A stretch of DNA of 44,898 bases from contig CAMWLG010000024.1 of NCBI GenBank assembly GCA_947175035.1, positions 1-44,898 on the forward strand, read 5' to 3'. The first letter of the stretch is position 1, and each line of letters starts with the position of its first letter. The position numbers and the translations under genes are program-made. The notes under the pieces are model-generated. The model did no database searches, was not told the origin of the DNA, and saw nothing but the letters and a program-made list of their open reading frames with translations. Shown piece by piece: positions 21,829 through 30,296 of this stretch. This DNA comes from an uncultured Lachnospiraceae bacterium. Its GTDB lineage: Bacteria; Bacillota; Clostridia; Lachnospirales; Lachnospiraceae.

Positions 21829-23495
21829 AAATCTTTGTCATTAACGGAAGCCCCAAAGGGAATCGAAGTAATACATACAAATTGACCCAAGCCTTTCTTG
21901 CGGGAATGAAGGAAAGCGCGGAGAATGCGAAAGAAGATTTCGAGGTGGAGGAAATCTGGGTGAGCCGTCTGGAGATCCGTCCCTGTCTCGGCTGTTTCTC
22001 CTGTTGGGATAAAACGCCCGGAAGCTGCTGCATACAAGATGATATGCGGGAAGTGATCCAGAAGCTGTTATGGGCAGATATCACCATATGGAGCTTTCCG
22101 CTTTATTACTATACGGTACCGGGCGGCCTGAAAAACCTGATAGACCGACAGCTCCCAATGGCGCTGCCTTTTATGGTGGAAAATGAAGATGTGAGCGGCA
22201 ATGGGAGCCATCCCTCAAGATATGACATGAGCGGCAAGAAGACGGTGGTGATTTCTACCTGCGGTTTTTATACCGCAGAGGGAAATTATGACGGAATATA
22301 CAGCCTGTTTGACCATGCATACGGAAGAGACAATTATACGACCATTTTTTGTGGGCAGGGGGAACTGTTCCGGGTGCCCGATCTGTCCAAGAGAACGAAT
22401 GAATATCTGGGATATGTGCAAAACGCGGGAAGAGAGTATGTCTTGGGAGGCATTCTGCCGGAGACAAGAGCAAAACTGGAGGAATTGCTGTATCCGAGAG
22501 AAACTTTTGAGACTTGGGCGGATTTGAGCTGGGGCATTGATAAGGAGAAAGGAGAAAAGGAATCGGATGCCCTTATTTTTACCAGACAGATGGCGGTGCT
22601 TTATCGAAAGGAGAGTTATTCTGGCAAAGAGCAGGTATTGGAAATGTACTATACAGATATTGACGAATGCTATCAGATTGTCATGGGAAAAGAAGGCAGC
22701 CGCGTTGTCACGGATGGTTCGGAGCATGCCACTACCAGAATTGAGACGCCGCTGTCGGTGTGGCGTTCCATTGCGGCGGGAGAAATACGGGGCGATGAAG
22801 CATTGATGCAGAAGCTCTATAAGGTGAAGGGTGATTTTAACCTGATGCTCAAGTGGGATGAGTATTTTGGTGATGCGGGAACTAATACGAACGGAAACAG
22901 GGGAGCATCGAAGACAAACGGCCAGAAGACCGTCAGCGGAATACATATTCCCCAAAGAGAAACCAATATGAATATTATGCTCATTCCGTGGATTGTTTTC
23001 TGGGTTGCAGCGCCCATTGACAGCTATCTCGGAAGCCTAATCAGTATTGGCGTCTGTGCGCTTGTACCGCTTTTATTTTATCAGAATAAAAAGACATTCT
23101 ATGATATTTTAAGCGGGGCGTTGATCAGTGGATTTTCCATGGCGGCATTGTGCGGAGGGTCCAGCCGGATTCTTGTGCCCCTGTCTTATCTGTCGTTTGG
23201 AATCATGTGGAGTGCCACCTGTCTGGTGAAAATACCGCTCACGGCACATTATTCCATGAATTCCTATAATGGGGAGGACGCATTGCTGAATCCGCTTTTT
23301 ATGAAAACAAACCGGATTTTGACATTACTGTGGGGAATTTTATATTTGATGACATCCGTGTGGACTTATCTTCTTATGGGAACTATGGTGAAACCATATA
23401 TCGGTGCGGTTAATTCGGTGGTACCGATTTTCATGGGAATTTTTACCGTGTGGTTCCAGAAATGGTATCCAAGAAAAGTGGCGATGGGAGAATAA
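21825..23495 (+). CDS. flavodoxin-like oxidoreductase fused to SCP2-like and membrane domains
   Basis: The 556-residue protein has three parts. Residues 1-~215 are an NADPH-dependent FMN reductase/iron-sulfur-flavoprotein fold: FVINGSPKGNRSNT is the flavin phosphate loop, CLGCFSCW holds cysteines, and SFPLYYYTVPGGLKNLIDR is the second flavin-binding segment. Residues ~260-350 read as an SCP2 sterol-carrier-like domain (RIETPLSVWRSIAAGEIRGDEAL, then KVKGDFNLMLKW, given here in two parts). Residues ~385-550 contain about six membrane helices. Such a fusion suggests reduction of a lipophilic, possibly toxic, substrate delivered to the membrane. It is coupled to padR by a 4-base overlap. Confidence 0.85.
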   Translation: MKIFVINGSPKGNRSNTYKLTQAFLAGMKESAENAKEDFEVEEIWVSRLEIRPCLGCFSCWDKTPGSCCIQDDMREVIQKLLWADITIWSFPLYYYTVPGGLKNLIDRQLPMALPFMVENEDVSGNGSHPSRYDMSGKKTVVISTCGFYTAEGNYDGIYSLFDHAYGRDNYTTIFCGQGELFRVPDLSKRTNEYLGYVQNAGREYVLGGILPETRAKLEELLYPRETFETWADLSWGIDKEKGEKESDALIFTRQMAVLYRKESYSGKEQVLEMYYTDIDECYQIVMGKEGSRVVTDGSEHATTRIETPLSVWRSIAAGEIRGDEALMQKLYKVKGDFNLMLKWDEYFGDAGTNTNGNRGASKTNGQKTVSGIHIPQRETNMNIMLIPWIVFWVAAPIDSYLGSLISIGVCALVPLLFYQNKKTFYDILSGALISGFSMAALCGGSSRILVPLSYLSFGIMWSATCLVKIPLTAHYSMNSYNGEDALLNPLFMKTNRILTLLWGILYLMTSVWTYLLMGTMVKPYIGAVNSVVPIFMGIFTVWFQKWYPRKVAMGE

Positions 23496-23524
23496 ACTCT
23501 CCCACCGCCGCAAGGTGCTTGACA

Positions 23525-24451
23525 TCAGACATTTTTCGGCAGCATGTAAATCGCAAAACTCATAAATGTGATGGTTATGATTATATTAATGATTCCCAGC
23601 ACACTGATATGTACAAAAGGAAGCAGTCCGAGCACCGTTCCCACCACAAACATCAGTACTTTGGAATATACGGCCGTCTTATACAGCGCTCCCGCAGACA
23701 CTTTTCTCTGCATGATCGCAGCCACCACCAACGCAACCAGAAAATACAGCATTGCACAGAAGAAATACCATAAAGTTCTGAAAATAAAAAACACAACATA
23801 TCCTACCGCTATAAGAATCGACAGGATAGGCATCAACGTTTCCTTGATCCATTCTTTACTGATTGTAATATCTCCACTCAGATCCATATCTTTGAAACGC
23901 TTTTCCTGATATTGCCCATTATTCAGTAGTGATATTTTGTCCCTGCCTACGAGAATGAGTTCAGAATATCCCAACTCCTTGGCATATTCCACATCATCAT
24001 AGGTAAACTCATCGATTTCGTCCGTCAGATATACAAGCATATCCCCATCATCAAACTTATACTCTTCGTCAATATAAAATCTGCCATTTTTCAATTCAAA
24101 ATCAGGCAGATCATCCAAAATGCCCAAAGAAGAGCCAATGAGAGAGAAAGCAATGAAAAATTTCACAGCGGACAAAATCGTTGCAAGCAATGTCAGAAGC
24201 ACCACAAAACCAATCATGCTTCCCACTTTTACCTTGGTCAGACTGCCATACTTAGGCGGTACAAAAGCATATGCAAATTGTCCGAATATATTCGGAGCCT
24301 TGAGCTGCTGCACCGGATTGTTCCCGTAAGGATTGGAATAATCCGACGATGTATAGCCGCCGGTATTAGGATAAGGTGACTTATAATCATTCGTCTGCTG
24401 GGAATAGTTTATCTGGGATGATTGATCCCTGTTAAAATCGTTACTGTCCAT
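23525..24451 (-). CDS. DUF1189-like membrane protein
   Basis: The 308-residue protein has a disordered N-terminus rich in Asn, Ser, Tyr and Gly (to about residue 50), a membrane helix at about 75-105, a ~100-residue extracytoplasmic domain (acidic, with an ITISKEWIKETLMP end), and three helices at about 203-300. This is the layout of DUF1189 proteins of Bacillota, whose function is unknown. A GAGGA site precedes ATG 24451. It is convergent with the flavodoxin fusion gene and downstream of the anti-sigma gene with 162 bases between, without an obvious terminator. Confidence 0.72.
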   Translation of the reverse strand: MDSNDFNRDQSSQINYSQQTNDYKSPYPNTGGYTSSDYSNPYGNNPVQQLKAPNIFGQFAYAFVPPKYGSLTKVKVGSMIGFVVLLTLLATILSAVKFFIAFSLIGSSLGILDDLPDFELKNGRFYIDEEYKFDDGDMLVYLTDEIDEFTYDDVEYAKELGYSELILVGRDKISLLNNGQYQEKRFKDMDLSGDITISKEWIKETLMPILSILIAVGYVVFFIFRTLWYFFCAMLYFLVALVVAAIMQRKVSAGALYKTAVYSKVLMFVVGTVLGLLPFVHISVLGIINIIITITFMSFAIYMLPKNV

Positions 24452-24613
24452 ATTGTCCTCTATCTAATATTTTTGCCGTTGTTGGCATTTTTCTCATATG
24501 GATTATACCTATTATAGAAAATTTATGCAACATTTTCATCTAATTTTTTTGCCGCAATCGGCAGTTCTATTAGAATTCTTGAGCAAAAGAAGGAAGTTCC
24601 TTAAGTTTGATTT

Positions 24614-25858
24614 TTATTGGAATAATCTCTCCAATATCTGCATAACTTCCAGCGGCAAATCATTTCCTTCGCGATATATTTTATCCGAGCCATCAATGTA
24701 TATGAAATTCTCAGAAATTCTGTAACAATCCAAACTTACAACAACGCAGTCCATACTGCTTGGATTGGTCAGCTCTATGTCCATCTGATATCGATACAGA
24801 TATCGCGCTTTGTCGTATTCTTTGACATGAAAGGAAATATCTGTCACATAATAATCCCATTCTGTTAATTTGTCCAAATTTTGATTGATTGTATTCCTTA
24901 AATCATTTGTACCCTCCGCCATATCCTGTTCTGATTGAATGCCTATTCTCATCTGCCCGTACTCAGCCAAAGCCGTGTCGCCCTGCATGGCACGCTGCCC
25001 GGAAGAGAGTATCATCTGTTTCGTCAAACCCATCATGCCATCCTTCAATCTATTGGGCAGACAAGAAAACAAACTGTCATCTGTGTGATAAGACTCCACA
25101 TACTCAGAATTTGCCCCATCCTTTACCATTTCACTTGTATAAGACAAATAGGGATTTCCAAAATAATCACTTGCTATATATTTCCCGTCCAAACTCTTAT
25201 ACAGCCCTATATAATATTCAATATGATCTGTTCCTTCAAACTTCAGGGCGATATATATCGTCCTATACTCCCCCATCCCAGACGGTTCACTATAACAGAT
25301 TTCCTCAATTCCTTTGTAGGTCAGATTTTTGCCCCCAAAATACTGGCGGTATTTATTCATGATGGCTTTTTTCATTTCCGCATCATAAGTCGTCTTGTCT
25401 GCATAAGCCATGTGAACGACCGCCGCTTCCTCATCCCGCATAATGAATCCGTCAGAAAGTTGTTCATATAAAGGCTCTATGTTTCCTGATGCAAACTGCT
25501 CGCCAATATGTTTGAATCTAACTGCATCGTATATCAATTCAAAACTGATACCTGTTTTGGTGATCTGTCCGTAAGCGAGAACTGCCGTTACCCCCACAAA
25601 CAGTAATAAGAAAAACACACATACAGAAATAATCAGATTCTTCCTGCGCATCTTTTTCTTAACTTTTTTCAATGGCAGAATAGACTGTTTCCAGTCCTGA
25701 CTATCACCGGGCAGAACCGATTCCTGCTCCATACTCTGCTTTAACTGTCTGCAGTTTTCACAAGACGCTATATGTTCCTCCAGTTGTTTTCTTGTCTCCT
25801 CGCTGCACAATCCGTCAAGATATAAGGGAAATAAATCTTTGACAATATTACATTTCAT
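24614..25858 (-). CDS. anti-sigma factor with zf-HC2 domain and large ectodomain
   Basis: The 414-residue protein starts with an anti-sigma zinc-finger domain (residues 1-40: CNIVKDLFPLYLDGLCSEET, then HIASCENC carrying the His-x3-Cys-x2-Cys ligands). A membrane helix follows at about 73-96, and then an extracytoplasmic domain of about 315 residues. The zinc finger should hold the ECF factor at the membrane until a signal acts outside. The ectodomain resembles no family I know. An AAGGAGGAG site inside the end of the sigma gene and a 4-base ATGA overlap couple the two genes. Confidence 0.9.
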   Translation of the reverse strand: MKCNIVKDLFPLYLDGLCSEETRKQLEEHIASCENCRQLKQSMEQESVLPGDSQDWKQSILPLKKVKKKMRRKNLIISVCVFFLLLFVGVTAVLAYGQITKTGISFELIYDAVRFKHIGEQFASGNIEPLYEQLSDGFIMRDEEAAVVHMAYADKTTYDAEMKKAIMNKYRQYFGGKNLTYKGIEEICYSEPSGMGEYRTIYIALKFEGTDHIEYYIGLYKSLDGKYIASDYFGNPYLSYTSEMVKDGANSEYVESYHTDDSLFSCLPNRLKDGMMGLTKQMILSSGQRAMQGDTALAEYGQMRIGIQSEQDMAEGTNDLRNTINQNLDKLTEWDYYVTDISFHVKEYDKARYLYRYQMDIELTNPSSMDCVVVSLDCYRISENFIYIDGSDKIYREGNDLPLEVMQILERLFQ

Positions 25859-26376
25859 AAAGACTCCTCCTTCTCTTTTAATTTCTCAATGATCTTTGTT
25901 TTCGCACGATAATAGGTTACTCTTGCCCATGTGTCATTCTTCTGAAAAAGCTCCCCGATTTCTCCGAAGGAATACTCTCCATATACCCGCAGCATAAACA
26001 CCTCTTTATATGGTTCCTCCAAAATGTGAAGGATTTTTCTGATCACATCTGCCTGCTCATTCAAAATTATTTTTTCAAGCACTGTATCATGAAAAGACTT
26101 CGTCTTCTGAAGAAACAATTCCGTGTTCTTTTCCACGTATTCATCATAGGATTCCTGCCTATTGTGTTTACGGCAATAATTCAAGTATTCGTTTTGGGCA
26201 ATCTGACAGAGCCATGTAGATATTTTACTTTCACCCTTAAAGGAATCAATTTGCATAATTGCCTTTAAAAAAGTAGTCTGCACGATATCTTCCGCAAGGT
26301 TCTTATCTCTGCACTTCAGATAAATAAACCGGTAAATCATGATTGCGTATTCTTCGTATAGATCACCTAATTCCAC
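25855..26376 (-). CDS. ECF-type RNA polymerase sigma factor
   Basis: The product has sigma-70 region 2 (DLYEEYAIMIYRFIYLKCRD, then KNLAEDIVQTTFLKAI) and region 4 (EVFMLRVYGEYSFGEIGELF, then a helix VTYYRAKTKI), with the short linker typical of ECF factors. The proposed start is GTG 26376, 173 residues, because AAAGGAGG lies 10 bases upstream; the longest frame begins at 26427 without a site. Its partner is the zf-HC2 anti-sigma encoded next, with 4 bases overlapping. A promoter resembling its own recognition class lies at 26410-26437, so it probably activates itself. Confidence 0.93.
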   Translation of the reverse strand: MELGDLYEEYAIMIYRFIYLKCRDKNLAEDIVQTTFLKAIMQIDSFKGESKISTWLCQIAQNEYLNYCRKHNRQESYDEYVEKNTELFLQKTKSFHDTVLEKIILNEQADVIRKILHILEEPYKEVFMLRVYGEYSFGEIGELFQKNDTWARVTYYRAKTKIIEKLKEKEESL

Positions 26377-26409
26377 AGATGGGTATCCTCCTTTCCCGGT
26401 TATATACTT

Positions 26410-26437
26410 TAGACACACTATAATCAAAAACGTTACA
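26410..26437 (-). promoter_or_regulatory. ECF-type autoregulatory promoter
   Basis: On the minus strand TGTAAC is followed after 16 bases by TGTCTA. ECF promoters of the extracytoplasmic-stress type use a -35 of the form TGNAAC and a CGTC-like -10 at this spacing. Its place about 34 bases before the proposed sigma start fits autoregulation. Confidence 0.6.
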
Positions 26438-26465
26438 AATGGGAAGTCAATCGAAGAACAAATCG

Positions 26466-26518
26466 AAATCCCTGGCCTGTGATCTCACCATTAATGATGA
26501 ACCACGGGTCAGGGATTT
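26466..26518. other. large imperfect hairpin upstream of the ECF gene
   Basis: AAATCCCTG (26466-26474) and CAGGGATTT (26510-26518) pair perfectly, the next positions pair with one mismatch, and further complementary patches continue inward to the centre near 26491. On the minus strand it is followed by a T-rich stretch, so it may be a terminator for transcripts entering from the WG-repeat gene. It overlaps the stop of the KilA-N-family stump. Confidence 0.6.
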
Positions 26519-26625
26519 TCTGTACGCCATTGTTTTGCAGTTTTGCCAAACAATGCCACATTCAGTAAATCGGCTTCCCTTGCATATGTATATCCAATCT
26601 GCTCCAGTTCCTTCCAGAACTTGCA
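26509..26625 (-). pseudogene. remnant of a KilA-N-domain family protein
   Basis: A 38-codon minus-strand frame encodes FWKELEQIGYTYAREADLL then NVALFGKTAKQWRTENP and a TGA. This matches from memory the C-terminal block of KilA-N-domain proteins common in gut bacteria and their phages, where it would continue for about 50 residues. There is no start or N-terminal domain, and the upstream sequence runs into the end of the WG-repeat gene region. It is a stump of a lost phage-type or accessory gene. The last codons lie in the large hairpin. Confidence 0.5.
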
Positions 26626-26684
26626 AAAAAAGCATACTACTCTTTGTATGGGTACACATTACTACTTGAAACATATCAATATGT

Positions 26685-29078
26685 TTATACTTCCAATTCG
26701 AATACTTCCACGCCCGTTGGTGTTTCAACGGACATTCTCTTCTTTTTGAAATCGATGTGCATGTTCCTAAGTGTACCGGACATGATCAGTTCTCCATCTA
26801 TAGTGAAAAGAGAATCGTTCAAGCACCAATTTCCATTTGCTCTGTTTGAAGCAATTACAAAATCTCCGTTCAGATAGATTTCAGAGTACACTTCCGGAAT
26901 AATAATGTTCTTATTCCCATCAATCAGACCACACTTTCCATCCTTCCAAGTAATTAATAGTTCTTTCTCTTCACACACCCTATCGTATTCAGGGAAGTCA
27001 AGTTCGTTTCCCGAATAATCAAAATACCGCTCATTACAAGTCCATGTTGGCTCACAGCTTATCATTCTATCATAATAATCGACACAATCATATTCTGTCG
27101 GAATCAGCATTTTCCCTAACTCCACAGAATAGACACCTAAATGCTCCTCGTCCTCACCGACGGTTACCAATCTATGCTTTGGATCATACTCTTCCACATA
27201 GTTAAATTGCGGTTCAACTATCACTTCCCCTGTAAAGTCCATGACCCCATAAGGCCCGTTTTCTTCGGTCTGGAAAGCAACGGCTTCACCCCACCTGCAG
27301 TACAATCCCGGATATTTGCATGGAATCACTTCGTTCCCATTCAGATCAATAACACCCCAGCAGAGTTTTCCATCAACATAGCGGGCAACAACTGAATGTT
27401 CCCCTCCGCCGTTATAGAATCCGGCAGCAAAAACATATTTGGGTTCAACAATAATATTACCCTCAGAATCTATAAAGCCCCACTTACCGGGCGTTACCCC
27501 ATCATAATCCCTGTAATATCCGGCATCCGGCGATTCACCTGTCCACTTTTCTACATTAAAAGCACCTCTGTTATTGGTAAATGATTCAACATCAGCAGGG
27601 AAATCGAATGGTTTTTCCGCCTGATTATAGATGGGAGGGACAAGCCAAGTACCGTCATCTTTTATAAATCCGTATTTGTATGTAGGTTCAACCGAAACCA
27701 GCGTTATTTCATTCTCATAATTTGCTTCTTCAATTGAAATAGTTATATCGCTGATTCTTTGCCCATTATCATCCATCCAGGCCTTTTTAGGTCCAAAGCA
27801 TTCATCCGGATGCCCCCAATACTGCCGAACCGAAAAGTGGTCCTTAAACTCTGTTAGCGGCAGCTTATACAAAGATCTGATTCTTATTCCATTATTATCA
27901 TAAACCAATGTTCCCGTGTAATTAGGCTGCACTTGTCGAAAACTGTGATGGTAAAGAATGTGCCTTGGAATAATATATCCATTGGAAAAACACAAATTGC
28001 CATTCTCATCGACATGAACTGAGCATAGGATATCATATGTAAATTCATGGTCATCAACAATGCAAGTAGCAGGAACAATCCTCTCATCAAAGCAAGCAAT
28101 GTAATAATTACGTACATTGTCTTCTCCATAATTTATCTGTAATGCAAAACTGTGCATCTGAACAGGATCAAGAACTCGAAGATCAACTATGCTTGGAATC
28201 AATTCAAGCAAACTAATATGTTCATCATCCGTTTGATCAAAAATCAGCTTATCACTTTTATTAAGTTCATATATATTTAGTTCCGATATGAGATTCAATC
28301 GGTCAACATAAAGATTAAGACCTTTTTCGCCAGCAACAAGTATCTGCGAATAAGTCTCTGTATTTCCGAACTCCCTATATGCTATTTTAACTGGTAAATT
28401 ATCCGAAAAGAATCTCATTACTCTGTCAATACCGCTTGAAAGAATAATTTTTTTCTTTTCTTCTCCGGTAGAAATAATCGCATCAGGCTCAAAAAGGCAC
28501 TCATATTCCGGCAAAACTGCGCTTGATGATATTGACTTGATTTTCCTATAATAATTCTCCCAGCATGAATGCTTTGAAAACACAAGTAAGTCATTGCCGT
28601 TGACAGATTTTATCTCATACAACGCATGACCAAATCTCGGTGTAGAATGAGTACTAAAATGGTAACCACGAGATTGACCGTTCCCATAATATTCAATACC
28701 AATGCACTCTCTGAGAATTAATGTCTTATATCCTTTTTCGTTCCATTCGCTTATTAATTTTTTTGCATATCTGGTTTCTATATGAAAATCTGGTTCATCC
28801 TCTGTCAGCATAAACATAAGGTATGCGATTTTTTCTTCTCCGAAATGTCCAAGATATGCGATATAGTCATCGCAAAGGACGGTATCCGCCAAAAAAACCG
28901 AATCAACAAACAAATGCATTGCCTCTTCATCTGCATACTGCCATTCAAGCTGAAGAAGGTTCGTCACATCATCCTCTGATTTGTGAACGGACTCATGAGG
29001 CTTGCGCATCGCAAATACGGTATCTTCACCAAAATAATCGGTAAGAATATTTTTTACAGAATAGTCATAATATTTCAA
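26685..29078 (-). CDS. WG-repeat protein, about 797 residues
   Basis: The C-terminal part (residues about 467-755) has about seven WG/KWG beta repeats, such as YKYGFIKDDGTWLVPPIYN, GKWGFIDSEGNIIVEPKY and LCWGVIDLNGNEVIPCKY; the last repeats are degenerate. The N-terminal ~460 residues are a domain I do not recognise, Tyr/Asp/Glu-rich, without signal peptide or membrane helix, so the protein seems cytosolic. WG repeats bind partners and are common in accessory and toxin-related loci. The start chosen is TTG 29078, with AGAGGTGA upstream. The ATG at 29099 overlaps the upstream stop by 4 bases but has no site. It is second in a two-gene unit. Confidence 0.82.
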   Translation of the reverse strand: MKYYDYSVKNILTDYFGEDTVFAMRKPHESVHKSEDDVTNLLQLEWQYADEEAMHLFVDSVFLADTVLCDDYIAYLGHFGEEKIAYLMFMLTEDEPDFHIETRYAKKLISEWNEKGYKTLILRECIGIEYYGNGQSRGYHFSTHSTPRFGHALYEIKSVNGNDLLVFSKHSCWENYYRKIKSISSSAVLPEYECLFEPDAIISTGEEKKKIILSSGIDRVMRFFSDNLPVKIAYREFGNTETYSQILVAGEKGLNLYVDRLNLISELNIYELNKSDKLIFDQTDDEHISLLELIPSIVDLRVLDPVQMHSFALQINYGEDNVRNYYIACFDERIVPATCIVDDHEFTYDILCSVHVDENGNLCFSNGYIIPRHILYHHSFRQVQPNYTGTLVYDNNGIRIRSLYKLPLTEFKDHFSVRQYWGHPDECFGPKKAWMDDNGQRISDITISIEEANYENEITLVSVEPTYKYGFIKDDGTWLVPPIYNQAEKPFDFPADVESFTNNRGAFNVEKWTGESPDAGYYRDYDGVTPGKWGFIDSEGNIIVEPKYVFAAGFYNGGGEHSVVARYVDGKLCWGVIDLNGNEVIPCKYPGLYCRWGEAVAFQTEENGPYGVMDFTGEVIVEPQFNYVEEYDPKHRLVTVGEDEEHLGVYSVELGKMLIPTEYDCVDYYDRMISCEPTWTCNERYFDYSGNELDFPEYDRVCEEKELLITWKDGKCGLIDGNKNIIIPEVYSEIYLNGDFVIASNRANGNWCLNDSLFTIDGELIMSGTLRNMHIDFKKKRMSVETPTGVEVFELEV

Positions 29079-29095
29079 ATGAATCACCTCTTTTA

Positions 29096-30112
29096 TCATG
29101 GGCCCATAAAAGAAATTAAATCGTATCCTTTTTCAGCAGCCACTTTAATCATGTATTCCATCCTATATATGAACCGATGATAGAAATCAACAACAAGTTC
29201 AATATCTAAATGGTCATTGTTTTTCTCTTTTAATTTCGTTGTAAGATCAGTTTCTCTTTCAGAATCAAAGGCATCAATAGTATCGCGCACATCGTCTAAC
29301 ATTTCCTTTACAGACTCCAAGGTGTAAAAATTATGTGTCAAATTCCATTCAAAGTCTCTAACATATGATGCCTTCTCATTTCCATCTTCATCCGTCCAAT
29401 ATTCATCTACTCTTTTTTTATTGGCTTCAAGCTCTCCGTCAAAATATTTAAATAGGAAAGGAGTAAGGTAAGAATTGACATCATCTTCTTCAATCGATAT
29501 TTCCACACCTTGCATTTCCGCAACATCATCAATGTCATAGATATATTTAGAATCAAAAATTCTTACCGGCCTAATCCAAAAGTATGATGAGCAATCGTGT
29601 CCATCTACAATACCTATCTCCTTTTTAAAGATATCCCTACCCAATATGACAAGACATAATTCTTTAACTTGGATAAGTACTTGCTCATTATTCAGTTTGG
29701 ACGCAATGGCATGATTAAATAAATCTTGTATTTTTAAAAATGACCTATAGCAGATATCCGATTCAGATAATAATTCCTGCACGGAATGATAAATTGAATA
29801 ATCAGCCATGTAGCTCTCATAATCCTCCTTAAGCAGATCTAACATGTCCCTTATCCATAATTGTGACGGGTGACACAGTCTCATAAAATCCGTCTCCTTT
29901 TCTGGGAACTTACCTTGCATTGCTGCTATGAGTTCCTCCTTTGGGACATCTACATAGTTGGCAACTGTTATGCTGTCGTTTCCTGCATTTCTATGCTTGT
30001 TCCAACATTCATATTTGGGGTTATAGATGTAGTACAAATATCCATTTTTTGCTATAAAGAGTAAGTTTTCTTCTGTAAACTTCACCGCATCAAAATCATC
30101 AAATAATTTCAT
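29096..30112 (-). CDS. unknown 338-residue protein, partner of the WG-repeat protein
   Basis: GGAGGGA lies 6 bases before ATG 30112. The soluble acidic protein begins MKLFDDFDAVKFTEENLLFI and contains a helix-rich middle (MLDLLKEDYESYMADYSIYH), an HDCSSYFWIRPVRIFDSKYI block and a C-terminal helical region. No catalytic motif or family is recognised. It overlaps the ATG of the WG-repeat frame by ATGA, so it is in one transcript with it, behind a good sigma-A promoter. Both proteins share a Tyr/Asp/Glu-rich composition. Confidence 0.72.
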   Translation of the reverse strand: MKLFDDFDAVKFTEENLLFIAKNGYLYYIYNPKYECWNKHRNAGNDSITVANYVDVPKEELIAAMQGKFPEKETDFMRLCHPSQLWIRDMLDLLKEDYESYMADYSIYHSVQELLSESDICYRSFLKIQDLFNHAIASKLNNEQVLIQVKELCLVILGRDIFKKEIGIVDGHDCSSYFWIRPVRIFDSKYIYDIDDVAEMQGVEISIEEDDVNSYLTPFLFKYFDGELEANKKRVDEYWTDEDGNEKASYVRDFEWNLTHNFYTLESVKEMLDDVRDTIDAFDSERETDLTTKLKEKNNDHLDIELVVDFYHRFIYRMEYMIKVAAEKGYDLISFMGP

Positions 30113-30187
30113 GGCATCCCTCCACCCAAAAATATAATCATCTTTGCCGTCTTATTATCTACTTGACCGTTGGAGTTTTCACTTTCG

Positions 30188-30216
30188 ATTGTAGCATATA
30201 CTATCTCTAATCACAA
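30188..30216 (-). promoter_or_regulatory. promoter of the unknown/WG-repeat pair
   Basis: On the minus strand TTGTGA and TACAAT are 17 bases apart, and the -10 is preceded by TGC (extended -10). It lies about 75 bases upstream of the 338-residue gene. Confidence 0.68.
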
Positions 30217-30243
30217 CAAAATATCGCTGGCACAATTCAGGAT

Positions 30244-30285
30244 TAAAAAAGAGCGGCAACATCCACTATCGGGTGCTACCGCTCT
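30244..30285 (-). terminator. rho-independent terminator after rlmD
   Basis: AGAGCGG (30250-30256) and CCGCTCT (30279-30285) pair, with a further CATCC/GGGTG helix inside. On the minus strand the stem is followed by a run of six T. It lies about 12 bases past the rlmD stop. Confidence 0.85.
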
Positions 30286-30296
30286 GTATTTAATGT

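Noticed and set aside
24541..24562. GCCG-CAAT-CGGC stem next to T7 as a terminator
   Set aside because: On the plus strand the T-run precedes the stem and on the minus strand A bases follow it, so it is not a terminator for either neighbour.
26447..26728. 93-residue minus-strand ORF crossing the end of the WG-repeat gene
   Set aside because: It is out of frame with the KilA-N-family remnant that explains this sequence, and it runs through the hairpin.
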